NCBI GenBank assembly: GCA_902775975.1
Contig: CACYOC010000009.1
Coordinates: 1 to 61,144 of the forward strand
DNA: 61,144 nt
Source: an uncultured Bacteroidales bacterium
GTDB lineage: Bacteria; Bacteroidota; Bacteroidia; Bacteroidales; Bacteroidaceae
Direction of reading: 5' to 3'
Numbering within the stretch: position 1 is the first letter of the stretch; every line of letters begins with the position of its first letter. The position numbers and the translations under genes were made by a program. The notes under the pieces are model-generated. The model searched no databases. It was not told the DNA's origin and was given only the letters and a program-made list of their open reading frames with translations. This document shows, one piece after another, positions 34,789 to 43,038 of this stretch.

Positions 34789-36375
34789 ATGATGAACGCA
34801 AAAGAAACGATAGAGGCTGGTAAGGCCGTGCTCGGCATCGAGTTCGGCTCTACCCGCATCAAGGCGGTGCTCATCGACGAGCACAACAAGCCCATTGCCC
34901 AGGGAGCCTTCGAGTGGGAAAACCAACTCGTCGATGGGCTGTGGACCTACAGCATCGACACCATCTGGAAGGGACTGCAAACATGCTACAGCGACCTGCG
35001 CGCCGACGTCAAGCGGCAATACGACTGCGACATCCAGCAGCTGGCCGCCATCGGCTTCTCGGCCATGATGCACGGCTACATGGCATTCGACAGCGAGCAG
35101 CACATCCTGGTGCCCTTCCGCACATGGCGCAACACGAACACCGGCAAGGCTGCCGCCAAGCTGTCGGAGCTGTTCCACTACAACATTCCGCTGCGCTGGA
35201 GCATCTCGCACCTCTACCAGTGCATGCTCAACGGCGACGAGCACGTCAAGAACATCAAGTACCTGACGACGCTGGCGGGCTATATCCATTGGCAGCTGAC
35301 AGGACAGTTCGTGCTGGGCATCGGCGATGCTTCCGGCATGTTGCCCATCGACCCGCAGACCAAGAACTACGACGCCACGATGGTGCAGAAGTTCAACGCC
35401 CTGCTCGCGGCGGAAGGTTTACCCTTCCGCTTAGAGCAAATCCTGCCCAAGGTACTGGTAGCCGGTGCCGACGCCGGCGTGCTGACTGCCGAGGGTGCCC
35501 GACTGCTCGACCCCACGGGAACGCTCTCAGCAGGCTGTCCGCTGTGTCCTCCCGAGGGCGATGCCGGCACGGGCATGGTAGCCACCAATGCCGTCAAGCA
35601 GCGCACGGGCAACGTGTCGGCAGGAACGTCGAGCTTCTCGATGATCGTGCTGGAACACGAGCTCAGCCGCCCCTACGAGATGATTGACATGGTGACGACG
35701 CCCGACGGGTCGCTCGTAGCCATGGTACATTGCAACAACTGCACCAGCGACCTCAACGCGTGGGTGGGCATCTTCAAGGAGTACCAGCAGCTGCTGGGCC
35801 TGCCCGTCGATATGAACGAGCTCTTCGGACGCCTCTACAACCATGCGCTGACCGGCGATGCCGACTGCGGCGGACTGGTGAGCTACAACTACATCTCCGG
35901 CGAACCCGTCACCGGCGTGCAGACCGGTCATCCGCTCTTTGTGCGCGCAGCCGGCGACAAGTTCACGCTGGCCAACTTCATGCGCAGCCATCTCTACGGA
36001 GCCATCGGCGTGCTGAAGGTGGGCAACGACATATTATTTAAAAAGGAACGCGTGCGCGTGGAGCGCATCACCGGCCACGGCGGACTGTTCAAGACCAAGG
36101 GCGTCGGACAGCGTTTCCTGGCAGCAGCCCTCAACTCGCCCATCAGCGTCATGGAGACTGCCGGCGAGGGTGGCGCCTGGGGCATTGCCCTGCTGGCGGC
36201 ATACCGCATCAATAATCGTGCGCAGCAACCGCTGGCCGACTATCTGGACGAGCACGTCTTTGCCGGACAGGCGCAGGAGACCATCGCTCCTACCGCCGAC
36301 GACGTCGCAGGCTTCGAACGCTATCTGCAGAACTACCAGCAATACCTGCCGGCGGAAAAAGCAATAGAAGGTTGA
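34789..36375 (+). CDS. araB: FGGY sugar kinase, likely L-ribulokinase
   Basis: 528 residues. The FGGY fold shows in the ATP-binding opening [21 protein letters not shown], the central [10 protein letters not shown] and [20 protein letters not shown] (catalytic Asp region), and the C-terminal [22 protein letters not shown]. The operon needs a ribulokinase, and this is the only kinase in it. It is not the classical enterobacterial AraB; Bacteroides uses a comparable FGGY kinase at this point of its arabinose locus. Start at 34789 or 34792. The gene ends the operon. Confidence 0.87.
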   Translation: MMNAKETIEAGKAVLGIEFGSTRIKAVLIDEHNKPIAQGAFEWENQLVDGLWTYSIDTIWKGLQTCYSDLRADVKRQYDCDIQQLAAIGFSAMMHGYMAFDSEQHILVPFRTWRNTNTGKAAAKLSELFHYNIPLRWSISHLYQCMLNGDEHVKNIKYLTTLAGYIHWQLTGQFVLGIGDASGMLPIDPQTKNYDATMVQKFNALLAAEGLPFRLEQILPKVLVAGADAGVLTAEGARLLDPTGTLSAGCPLCPPEGDAGTGMVATNAVKQRTGNVSAGTSSFSMIVLEHELSRPYEMIDMVTTPDGSLVAMVHCNNCTSDLNAWVGIFKEYQQLLGLPVDMNELFGRLYNHALTGDADCGGLVSYNYISGEPVTGVQTGHPLFVRAAGDKFTLANFMRSHLYGAIGVLKVGNDILFKKERVRVERITGHGGLFKTKGVGQRFLAAALNSPISVMETAGEGGAWGIALLAAYRINNRAQQPLADYLDEHVFAGQAQETIAPTADDVAGFERYLQNYQQYLPAEKAIEG

Positions 36376-36388
36376 AGTTTTTAATTAA

Positions 36389-36525
36389 AACACAGAGGCA
36401 CGGATTCCACGGATTTCACGGATTTTATATTTCAACACAGAGATACAGAGACACAGAGTTTTTTCTTGTAGTGCTTTATAGACCGCAAAAAAATTTAATC
36501 TCTGTATCTCTGTGTCTCTGTGTTC
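36389..36525. repeat. Simple repeats forming a long inverted repeat
   Basis: ACGGATTYC-type 9-bp units (36401-36427) are followed by CACAGAG/ATACAGAG/ACACAGAG units (36434-36460). After 40 nt the complement returns (TCTCTGTATCTCTGTGTCTC and flanks, 36498-36525), so the block can fold into a hairpin of about 25 bp with few mismatches between araB and the HU gene. It may end either transcript. Confidence 0.8.
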
Positions 36526-36531
36526 TAAAAT

Positions 36532-36562
36532 CCCCTCCCCCCCGGGAGGGGTCGGGGGTGGG
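36532..36562. terminator. Hairpin plus G-quadruplex motif behind the HU gene
   Basis: CCCCTCCC and GGGAGGGG form a perfect 8-bp stem with a 4-nt loop (36532-36551), followed on the minus strand by ATTTTA. The plus strand from 36544 has four G-runs of 3-5 split by 1-2 nt. It starts 7 bp after the HU stop codon and matches the element at 4969-4998 in layout. Confidence 0.65.
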
Positions 36563-36568
36563 TCGCCT

Positions 36569-37027
36569 TTAAGGCTGCGGATCAGGCTTGCTCTCCGCCG
36601 ACTCGTGCTTCAAGTCCTCAGCCCACATGAAGTTAGCCTTCTGGTAGAGCTGCTTCGCCGTCAGGTTCTTAGAGTCCGACTGGTCGGGCAGGAAGCGCAC
36701 ACGCAGACCCTTGATGTTCTTCGTCACGCTGAAGTCCTCCAACTTCGCAGCACCGCCCTTGGTGTTCTGTGCCGACAGGTAGAACGTACCCAGACCGTCC
36801 AGCTTCACCTTCTTCGAGTCGAGCAGCTGCTCCAGGATGCACTTCTCAGCCTTCTTCAGCACACCCTCCACAATGTCCTCCGTGTAGGGCGAACCGTGCT
36901 CCGCAATGTGCTGCGCCAGCATCTCCGTGTCCATCGTCTCTGTGTGGACCACACGACCGAAATGACGTCCGAAGACAGGCGACTGGTCGTTCGTAACCTT
37001 GTAGATGTCATAAATTACTTTTGCCAT
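36569..37027 (-). CDS. HU-HIG family DNA-binding protein
   Basis: 152 residues. KVIYDIYKVTN opens the protein; residues 40-125 carry the HU/IHF-like fold (LAQHIAEHGSPYTEDIVEGVLKKAEKCILEQLLDSKKVKLDGLGTFYLS). The long N-terminal strand before the HU core and the acidic C-terminal tail (ESAESKPDPQP) are those of the Bacteroidetes HU-HIG subtype. It probably binds DNA as a dimer and shapes the chromosome or a local element. It lies close to the DUF3987/VirE_N pair and is transcribed in the same direction from its own promoter. Confidence 0.92.
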   Translation of the reverse strand: MAKVIYDIYKVTNDQSPVFGRHFGRVVHTETMDTEMLAQHIAEHGSPYTEDIVEGVLKKAEKCILEQLLDSKKVKLDGLGTFYLSAQNTKGGAAKLEDFSVTKNIKGLRVRFLPDQSDSKNLTAKQLYQKANFMWAEDLKHESAESKPDPQP

Positions 37028-37171
37028 AATCTAAATCCTTTCTTTTGTTAAAATAATTGATAATAAGTTACTGAACACTTTGTCTCGGGTCAGAAAGGGC
37101 TTTAACGGTGCACCAAATCTATATTTATCACCCTCCTCCCTCAGAGAATTTCATCCTCTTGTATTCATCTA
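37028..37171 (-). other. Long 5' leader of the HU gene
   Basis: About 138 nt of transcribed leader lie between the promoter at 37172 and the HU ATG. On the minus strand it holds two tiny frames (MNTRG and MKFSEGGG) and a GGGAGGAGGG run. No known riboswitch was recognised. Confidence 0.4.
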
Positions 37172-37203
37172 CAAAGGTACAAAATTTTCCTGAAACTACC
37201 AAA
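37172..37203 (-). promoter_or_regulatory. Promoter of the HU gene
   Basis: TTTG (37203-37200) and TACCTTTG (37179-37172) on the minus strand are separated by 20 nt, a full consensus match. Confidence 0.85.
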
Positions 37204-37300
37204 CATTTTCCCCACTTTTTCACTCAAAAACCACATTTATTTTCTCACCGGCGAGGCCCTTCTCTCTCCGAGTGCGGACTATGCGCACTCCCCGTCCGGA

Positions 37301-37325
37301 CCGTCCGCACTGAGGGTGCGGACGG
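37301..37325. terminator. Hairpin behind the DUF3987 gene
   Basis: CCGTCCGCAC, 5-nt loop, GTGCGGACGG: a perfect 10-bp GC-rich stem 25 bp after the DUF3987 stop. A second partial copy of the stem sequence (GTGCGGA, CCGTCCGG) lies just left of it at 37272-37299. No long U run follows on the minus strand. Confidence 0.65.
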
Positions 37326-37350
37326 CCCGCAATGAGAGCGTAAGGTATCG

Positions 37351-39369
37351 TCACTTACGGAAAACACCATTCTGAATGCGCTTGACGAGGTGGAACTTGT
37401 TGACGAACTCACCCATGTAGCGCTCGGCAGTCTTAGGCGGAATGTTCAGTTGCAAAGCTGCTTCCTTCCAGATTTCCGCCGTAAAATCGTCGGGCAAGGA
37501 GGTCAGGAACTGACGCTGGCGATCGGGCATCTTGACTCCGGGGGCTACCACCGGCTTTTGGTCGTGTACCAATACATTGTTATATACGTGGCACGTGTGG
37601 TCGATGAGTGTATTGGCGATAGTCAGTGCTGTCTGAAAATCCTGATCAGTACACACCAGCACCTGTGACAAGGGTTCGAACATGGGTTCATTGTCGGCAC
37701 AGCGTAGGACGGTGAGCACCATGGCGAGACGGAACGTTGACAGACCCAGTCTGAAGACATAGGCCGACAGTTCACGGCCGTTCATGCCTATCTGCTCGTC
37801 ATACAACGGGCGGAAGAATTCGTTGAACAGCTGTTTTTGGGCGTCGCTAAATGCAAACTCCAAGGGCTTGTCTGCTCGCTGCTGCAAGGCGTGGTAAAGC
37901 TTTAGGAAACGCTGTCCTATTTTTAGCATGTCTTCCGCAAGCGGCTTGTTGTCGTTTCCGAAGGGGTTTTTCCAGCCTGCACTGCCACGCAAACAGTAGA
38001 ACAGGAAGCGGTTGGCCAGTCCGTTCTCCTCCTGATTGGACGGCAGCAGCAACGGTATCTGTCCTGGTGTACACGTCAAGAGCGCTGCTAAGCGAGGGTG
38101 TTCGATGACCACGCGCAAGTTGTCATTCTTGCGTCTTAACGTTAAACGCTCATGATGGAAGGCCTTACGCAACAGGTCGCTCCACTGTCCCCACTCCTGT
38201 GTCAGTACCGCTGCAACGGTGTCAGCCTCAGACTCGAAAATGATGCCGCTACCGCCATTGGCCTGCAGGTCTTCATAGACAACCGATGCCGACGAGTTGC
38301 CAGCGATGAACAGCGAACGGCTTTTCGGCTCCTTAGGCTCGGGGGTGTTCTTGCGCTGTTTGGGGTCCATAGCCAGCCAGGCGTTGTGCTGACGCTCGTA
38401 CTCCTCCTGTTCTTTTCTTGCTTGGGCGGCAATCTCCCACTCGACAGGCATCAGCAGTTGGAGACAAGCCTTCACAGCACCTTTGTTAGCAACACCCGAA
38501 GGTGCATTAAGTATGGCATACAGAGGCGGTTCCACCATGTCACTATGATAGAGGCCTTTGACATTGGGAATAGCTCCCGACCAGGCTATCAGGGCAGCCA
38601 GCACCACCTTGTCCTTACTCTCGGCGTCGTTCTGCGTGGCCATCACGTCACGTATCAAGGAACACTGCTGGGCTTCGTCCATTCTGTCCGAAAAAGTTTC
38701 GCTGAAAAGGAGTCCCGCCTCGTCATCGTCTGCTGTTTCAGTGGCTTTCGACGGCTGAGAATTCCTCAAAACCCTCATTCCCTCACTGCTGTCCTGCGGT
38801 TTCTGTTCAGCAGGAGGAACAGGGCTTCCTGAAAATATAACATCTTTATTATTAATAAGATGATGCTTTTCAGAACCGTCCTTATCGGTACCATCAACGT
38901 TTTCTGAGGAGCCGTGAGGATTTGAGGATATTGAGGGAAACGCCCTACCAATAGCCGACAAATCGACCCCGGCATCCTGCGCCATTTTGTAAAAAGAAGC
39001 AATAGTCGTACGACCGTCGTTCTTCGACAGACACTCCTGCCACTTTTTCTCACAGTCAGCCTCTTTGTACTTCACCGACTGAGCGCACAGCTCATGGTAG
39101 ATGCCCCTACCCTGCTCGCCCAGTCCGTTAGCCAAGGCAAAGCCCAGTTGCAGGTAGTCGTCGTACGACTCCGCAATGTTGGCACCCATCCGCAGTAGCT
39201 CGTCCGCCGTAGCACGAGCCTTGGCAAGCTCCACATCCAGTGTGGAGCCGCCGTCGGCATGGCCGTTATTCACATGAGGAGCCGTCATCTTGGCATCCCC
39301 GTTATCGCTCACGTTGTTGGCGCTATTGTTTGCCCACGCCAGAGGGTCGAAAGATTTTGTCTGGTTCAT
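37351..39369 (-). CDS. PriCT-2/DUF3987 protein, primase-helicase-like
   Basis: 672 residues, soluble. About 28-135 resembles PriCT-2, the primase C-terminal helical domain (YDDYLQLGFALANGLGEQGRGIYHELCAQSVKYKEADCEKKWQECL, GRTTIASFYKMAQDAG). A low-complexity acidic linker follows (about 140-230). About 235-600 is DUF3987, a degenerate P-loop helicase-like domain (SLFIAGNSSASVVYEDLQANGGSGIIFESEADTV). A C-terminal winged-helix-like part closes it. With the VirE_N protein encoded 14 bp upstream it makes the two-protein set common in Bacteroidetes islands; a role in DNA replication or mobilisation is guessed from domains only. Confidence 0.85.
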   Translation of the reverse strand: MNQTKSFDPLAWANNSANNVSDNGDAKMTAPHVNNGHADGGSTLDVELAKARATADELLRMGANIAESYDDYLQLGFALANGLGEQGRGIYHELCAQSVKYKEADCEKKWQECLSKNDGRTTIASFYKMAQDAGVDLSAIGRAFPSISSNPHGSSENVDGTDKDGSEKHHLINNKDVIFSGSPVPPAEQKPQDSSEGMRVLRNSQPSKATETADDDEAGLLFSETFSDRMDEAQQCSLIRDVMATQNDAESKDKVVLAALIAWSGAIPNVKGLYHSDMVEPPLYAILNAPSGVANKGAVKACLQLLMPVEWEIAAQARKEQEEYERQHNAWLAMDPKQRKNTPEPKEPKSRSLFIAGNSSASVVYEDLQANGGSGIIFESEADTVAAVLTQEWGQWSDLLRKAFHHERLTLRRKNDNLRVVIEHPRLAALLTCTPGQIPLLLPSNQEENGLANRFLFYCLRGSAGWKNPFGNDNKPLAEDMLKIGQRFLKLYHALQQRADKPLEFAFSDAQKQLFNEFFRPLYDEQIGMNGRELSAYVFRLGLSTFRLAMVLTVLRCADNEPMFEPLSQVLVCTDQDFQTALTIANTLIDHTCHVYNNVLVHDQKPVVAPGVKMPDRQRQFLTSLPDDFTAEIWKEAALQLNIPPKTAERYMGEFVNKFHLVKRIQNGVFRK

Positions 39370-39383
39370 TGTTGATAAAAAGC

Positions 39384-40007
39384 TTAGAAAAATTCAATTA
39401 AGTCCGTTCTCAGATAAGCCTCAGGGTCATGGCTAAGATAGCAGGCCCTCGACGGGTTCTGACACTGCTTATCCACCTGCTTGTCCGTCAACCCGTAGGT
39501 CGCCATCAAGTAGTTGCGCACCGCCGTGAACCACGTCTTGTGGTCACATCGCGTCAGGTCAATCGGGATAAACCATTTCAACCCATTGCCACGAGGCGAC
39601 GTAAACAGCAGCAGCGTCGAGAAGCAAGCATCGTCAATCAGCCATTGCTTCAGCTCCCCTACCCGTTCGCCCAAGTCGTCGAGATCCATACATAGAATCC
39701 CTGAGTGACGTACGAGCGACTGGTCGCTGCAGTAGCTGAACACGCCGCTGGGCGTCACATAGTCCAGGTGCTGCCCCTTGAACATCCGCTGCGCCTCGTG
39801 ACCTTCCGTCTGGCGCAACCCTTCCGTTTCCAAGCGGTAGCGATTGGTACGAACCATCTGATACACCTCGAACAGACTGACCGGCTTTGCCTCCGGTCGT
39901 TTATTTGTAATCGGATGCCTGAAAAACGACATCCTTGCCTCCTTTGCATTCCATACATCGGTGGCATTGCAGCCTTGCGGCTGGTTGTTGTTTGAGTAAC
40001 CTTTCAT
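39384..40007 (-). CDS. BT4734/BF3469 (VirE_N) family protein
   Basis: 207 residues. MSFFRHPITNKRPEAKPVSLFEVYQMVRTNRYRLETE and HSGILCMDLDDLGERVGELKQWLIDDACFSTLLLFTSPRGNGLKWFIPIDL are typical of the BT4734-like N-terminal domain (VirE_N), an archaeo-eukaryotic-primase-like fold; CMDLDDL supplies the acidic residues. It probably works with the DUF3987 protein encoded next. In some genomes both are one polypeptide. A promoter at 40141-40172 gives it a leader of about 130 nt. Plausible start codons are 40007 (MKGYSNN) and 39932 (MSFFRH). Confidence 0.87.
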   Translation of the reverse strand: MKGYSNNNQPQGCNATDVWNAKEARMSFFRHPITNKRPEAKPVSLFEVYQMVRTNRYRLETEGLRQTEGHEAQRMFKGQHLDYVTPSGVFSYCSDQSLVRHSGILCMDLDDLGERVGELKQWLIDDACFSTLLLFTSPRGNGLKWFIPIDLTRCDHKTWFTAVRNYLMATYGLTDKQVDKQCQNPSRACYLSHDPEAYLRTDLIEFF

Positions 40008-40140
40008 ACTATACGTACATTATATTGTATGAGGTTTACCCGCTCGCACTACGGACTTCGATATAGCGGTTATCGTTTTCCTCTTGTCCGTCACCTGTCC
40101 CGTGCTCAGTTTATAACGACAGGCTGTCGATATCTGAGCA

Positions 40141-40172
40141 CGAAGGTACGAGTTTATTTTTAAGCACACAAA
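40141..40172 (-). promoter_or_regulatory. Promoter of the VirE_N-DUF3987 operon
   Basis: TTTG (40172-40169), 20 nt, then TACCTTCG (40148-40141) on the minus strand; one mismatch in the second box. The large palindrome at 40182 lies directly upstream and could be an operator. Confidence 0.65.
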
Positions 40173-40175
40173 AAA

Positions 40176-40256
40176 CAGGTATATCCAAATGACATCCAAT
40201 TTTGATTTGGATGTCATTTGGATAAAACCTTGGATATTGTTTTGGATATTTCCTGT
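40176..40256. repeat. Nested palindrome with an 18-bp perfect stem
   Basis: TATCCAAATGACATCCAA at 40182-40199 and its exact complement at 40207-40224 enclose a 7-nt loop. Outside it, ACAGG-TATCCAAA at the left and TTTGGATAT-CCTGT at the right form a second, imperfect pair, and TTGGATATT occurs twice more (40231, 40243). It lies between the unknown gene ending at 40267 and the promoter of the VirE_N gene. Confidence 0.9.
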
Positions 40257-40266
40257 ATGAGAAAAG

Positions 40267-41109
40267 CTATCCCACTAATTTTTCCACTACAGGCTTTAAC
40301 ATCTGGCGCAACTGCTCGGTATCCCTTTTAAGAAAATTATAATTTGGTAAGCCATCATATTTATAGAAATCCCTGCTCTTCATATTCGCATCCTCACGAC
40401 TACTTACCGTATCGTTTTTGAGATTGGCCTCAGGAACCATGGAATTAAACAATAAGACAAAGTTGGCGACACTGCAATCTTCATCAACAATACCCCACAA
40501 TCTAAACGCAAAACGTACAACATTAGCATCCTTAATAGGTCTACATCTTTTTTTGCCGCATCTTTTGTCTAGCCACGGCCATATTTCATTACGGCAAATG
40601 TCAACTAACTCCGCATAATCTTCATCATTCGTAATATGCAATATACCCTGTACATTTATATCAAGTGCTTTTATAGTCATGATTACGTCAGGCAGCCCAT
40701 CATGTCCGTCTTCTAATGAATTATATGAATAAGTGTCCGTCTTGTGCAAATCAAACTCCAAAGACTGTCTTTTCAATTCTTCTAATTCTCTTTCTTCTTG
40801 ACGCCTTAAAGAGACTATATTACGAACGTTGATTATACCATCCTCAAACTCATGAAACTTCTGAACCAAATCACCATCAGTAGCATTACTATAAGAATCG
40901 AACACCCTATTATATGCTTTCCAACTAGCTACAATCCACTTTTGGGCCCAGTTGGCGATACTATCAGATTTTACACAATAGAAGAAATCATACAGATAGT
41001 CTAAGTTCCAATCTGTATGATAACCAAAGTCGACTTCCTGAAACTTTTCAGGACAAGTACTGACAAGTTCGGCTAATTCCTGCGGGCTCAACCGGATGTT
41101 TTCTTCCAT
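40267..41109 (-). CDS. Unknown AT-rich gene
   Basis: 280 residues from the ATG at 41109 (MEENIRLS); the frame stays open to 41205, where a start would add 32 residues of poor quality. I do not recognise the family. The protein is soluble and acidic with many aromatic residues (YHTDWNLDYLYDFFYCVKSDSIANWAQKWIVASWKAYNRVF), a charged helical stretch (RRQEERELEELKRQ) and a Lys/Arg-Cys cluster (DKRCGKKRCRP). AT content is well above the core genes nearby, as for acquired DNA. It stands alone; the palindrome at 40182 may be its terminator. No TAnnTTTG promoter was found. Confidence 0.75.
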   Translation of the reverse strand: MEENIRLSPQELAELVSTCPEKFQEVDFGYHTDWNLDYLYDFFYCVKSDSIANWAQKWIVASWKAYNRVFDSYSNATDGDLVQKFHEFEDGIINVRNIVSLRRQEERELEELKRQSLEFDLHKTDTYSYNSLEDGHDGLPDVIMTIKALDINVQGILHITNDEDYAELVDICRNEIWPWLDKRCGKKRCRPIKDANVVRFAFRLWGIVDEDCSVANFVLLFNSMVPEANLKNDTVSSREDANMKSRDFYKYDGLPNYNFLKRDTEQLRQMLKPVVEKLVG

Positions 41110-41205
41110 TGTCAAGTCTAATTTGCCCACAAAATTAGTAAAAGTTTCTTGTACTTCCAAGGAACTAACCTTTACATATTTGCAAAAAATAGTTAATACA
41201 AACAT

Positions 41206-41483
41206 CAGGAATAGTCACCGATGATAGTAGTCCATTGTATTTCAACAATTTGCGCACAATTGCAAATTAAAAGCAGCATCCTCTCCATTGCCGCTAAATA
41301 GCCGTTTTACGTCGGCCATGTTATTCCCGAATGGCAAACATCTCAGCATCATATCAACGAAAGTTTATCCAAAACGGAAAACTCATCTAATACCAGAACC
41401 CCAAAAAATTCTCCGTAGCAGAAACATCAGCAAGGGAATTACGTCACGATCATTTCCCCATACTAAGGTACTACAAATAAAAA
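41206..41483. other. Gap without a recognisable gene
   Basis: The stretch between the unknown gene and the Ig-like lipoprotein gene is AT-rich. One plus-strand frame of about 70 codons (41288-41500) runs into the terminator hairpin and has no protein-like features. I see no promoter or repeat beyond short oligo-A runs. Confidence 0.4.
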
Positions 41484-41512
41484 TCTGCCAACACGACTGA
41501 TGTGTTGGCAGA
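41484..41512 (-). terminator. Rho-independent terminator of the Ig-like lipoprotein gene
   Basis: TCTGCCAACAC, 7-nt loop, GTGTTGGCAGA: a perfect 11-bp stem 25 bp after the stop at 41538. On the minus strand it is followed by TTTTTATTTG. Confidence 0.9.
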
Positions 41513-41537
41513 AATAATCAAGAAAAAATGCAAAGTG

Positions 41538-42320
41538 CTATTTCTTAAAGACAGAAAGAATTTCTTCGGGAATGTTTATATTATGGTTGACTGCAGATCT
41601 ATTCAAAGCTGACACTTTAGAGGCATCAGTTTTCTGCATATAAGCAACCACCGTTACTGTTTTATTTGACACTTCGTCTGCTTGAAGACCAATTATATTT
41701 TTTGCCTTATCTATTGTCAGTGCATCAATAAATAAGATCCTATAGTTTGTTTCATCAGCACTTATCGGTTGATAGCGTTCCATCAAATAATCGCCTGCAT
41801 TTGTATAATCGGAAAGGTTCATCATGACGGAAACAAAATTAAGCTGATTGTTTTCGAAACCGTATAGTAATACTGCTGTATGTCCATTCTTTGAATAATC
41901 GTATATTAAAGAAGTGGTGGAACTGCTACTCAATAATTCGTGTGCTTCTTTGCTCCTTATTGTATTCATACTGACTCCCCATTCGATGATAGGAGTATCG
42001 TACAAATCATGTTTAGGTGCGATAGTTACAGCACATTTACCCATAGCATTACCATTACTTGCAAAAACATTTGTTGTTCCCACATGTCCGCCTTTAACTA
42101 GGCCTGTGTTATCTACCGTCGCAACAAATTCATTTTCGGAAAACCAACTTGTGGCTCCAGCTGATGATAATTGTTTCGTCTCTTCATAAGACAATGAAAT
42201 GGCTCCTGGATTGACTGTTAATGTAGATGGTGAGTCATTACTATCATCTCCACCACAAGCCGTAAAGCAAATACTCGTTAAACACAAGAGGATAAATCCC
42301 CAAAGACTCATTTTTTTCAT
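41538..42320 (-). CDS. Ig-like (BIG2) lipoprotein
   Basis: 260 residues. The signal MSLWGFILLCLTSICFTAC with the cysteine at about 22 and a GGDDSN tether marks a surface or outer-membrane lipoprotein. Residues 33-100 look like a bacterial Ig-like domain of group 2 (LTVNPGAISLSYEETKQLSSAGATSWFSENEFVATVDNTGLVKGGHVGTTNVFA). The remaining 160 residues have no family I can name; they are predicted mixed alpha-beta. AT-rich like its left neighbour. Start at 42320 or 42311. A perfect terminator lies behind it. Confidence 0.8.
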   Translation of the reverse strand: MKKMSLWGFILLCLTSICFTACGGDDSNDSPSTLTVNPGAISLSYEETKQLSSAGATSWFSENEFVATVDNTGLVKGGHVGTTNVFASNGNAMGKCAVTIAPKHDLYDTPIIEWGVSMNTIRSKEAHELLSSSSTTSLIYDYSKNGHTAVLLYGFENNQLNFVSVMMNLSDYTNAGDYLMERYQPISADETNYRILFIDALTIDKAKNIIGLQADEVSNKTVTVVAYMQKTDASKVSALNRSAVNHNINIPEEILSVFKK

Positions 42321-42694
42321 AATTGTAATTGTTTAAAAGTTAATATAATTAAGTTGTTAATAATATGATCATTGCGTTATAAAAAGAAAACGTGGACAAG
42401 TTACTTCGTCTACGTTCTATCTGGTATCGCCAAACACCAATGTTTCTTAAACGAGTAAAAGCCCACGCCATCAGACGTGAACTCCAACTTCAGTTCTTGA
42501 AACATTCTTAGAAATTTGGCGATTTCGATAGAACAAGAATCTAAAAGTGGATGTTCATCCTATATGTCCTTTTTTACTTCACTTCCATCCTTAGCCCATA
42601 GGCATCACGGTTTTAGGAGTTAAACAATTATCTATTTATCTTTTATTTTTTCCAAATAAGTCCGAGTGGGTACCTGAGTTGACTAACACAAGAA
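42321..42694. other. Gap with inverted repeat and possible gene remnant
   Basis: 374 bp between the Ig-like lipoprotein gene and the antitoxin-like gene. Left of 42413 lies an AACGTGGAC/GTCTACGTT hairpin (one mismatch). On the minus strand, 42560-42410 reads without stop as about 50 residues ending FYSFKKHWCLAIPDRT, which looks protein-like but is unidentified. 42414-42534 is an inverted repeat listed separately. Confidence 0.4.
42414..42534. repeat. 121-bp imperfect inverted repeat
   Basis: The left arm contains GTTCTATC, ATCGCCAAA and AATGTTTC in that order; the right arm holds their complements in mirror order, with 3-8 nt spacers. In all 25 bp pair across arms of about 35 nt around a loop of about 50 nt. 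Confidence 0.7.
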
Positions 42695-42952
42695 CTAGCT
42701 CTTGGTCATGCACTTCCCATATCCTTCTATCTCCTTAATCAGATCGTCCAGACTGTTGTATTCAAAGACCCTACCCTCATCGAGGTCGCGCAACGAACGC
42801 TCGTATGAAGAAAGGCGTTTGCTACGAGGAAGCGTGATTTTGCCAACGCCCTTAACCATGCTGATAGCCTTCTTGATGTCTTTCAGCATTGACATGTCTT
42901 CGATATTTACCAGTATCTGGCCTTGAACAGGGACTGTAGTTACATTTGCCAT
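42695..42952 (-). CDS. Small antitoxin-like protein, orphan
   Basis: 85 residues from the ATG at 42952 (MANVTT). The middle (SMLKDIKKAISMVKGVGKITLPR) and the C-terminal RSLRDLDEGRVFEYNSLDDLIKEIEG resemble small Bacteroidetes antitoxins whose C-terminal part wraps a RelE/YoeB-type toxin. I found no toxin gene behind it: the next 374 bp hold only a short remnant. A longer frame to 43378 runs through the divergent transposase gene and its promoter and is not used. A full consensus promoter lies 27 bp upstream of the ATG, supporting this start. Confidence 0.65.
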   Translation of the reverse strand: MANVTTVPVQGQILVNIEDMSMLKDIKKAISMVKGVGKITLPRSKRLSSYERSLRDLDEGRVFEYNSLDDLIKEIEGYGKCMTKS

Positions 42953-42979
42953 TGTTGTGTCTCTTCTTATTTCACGTTG

Positions 42980-43010
42980 CAAAGATACAAAAATCCTCAC
43001 AACTTCCAAA
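42980..43010 (-). promoter_or_regulatory. Promoter of the antitoxin-like gene
   Basis: TTTG (43010-43007), 19 nt, TATCTTTG (42987-42980) on the minus strand, a full consensus match. Confidence 0.8.
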
Positions 43011-43038
43011 GAAATCGCGGGGAATTTTCGCCTCAACG

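Noticed and set aside
40020-40217. Small minus-strand frame through the palindrome and the VirE_N leader
   Set aside because: It starts inside the perfect palindrome, overlaps the predicted promoter, and has no recognisable features.
41288-41500. Plus-strand frame of 70 codons in the AT-rich gap
   Set aside because: It ends within the terminator hairpin of the minus-strand gene and has no promoter.
42321-42694. Toxin gene partner for the antitoxin-like protein
   Set aside because: No RelE/YoeB-like frame of adequate length was found; the only open stretch is about 50 residues and does not resemble a toxin.
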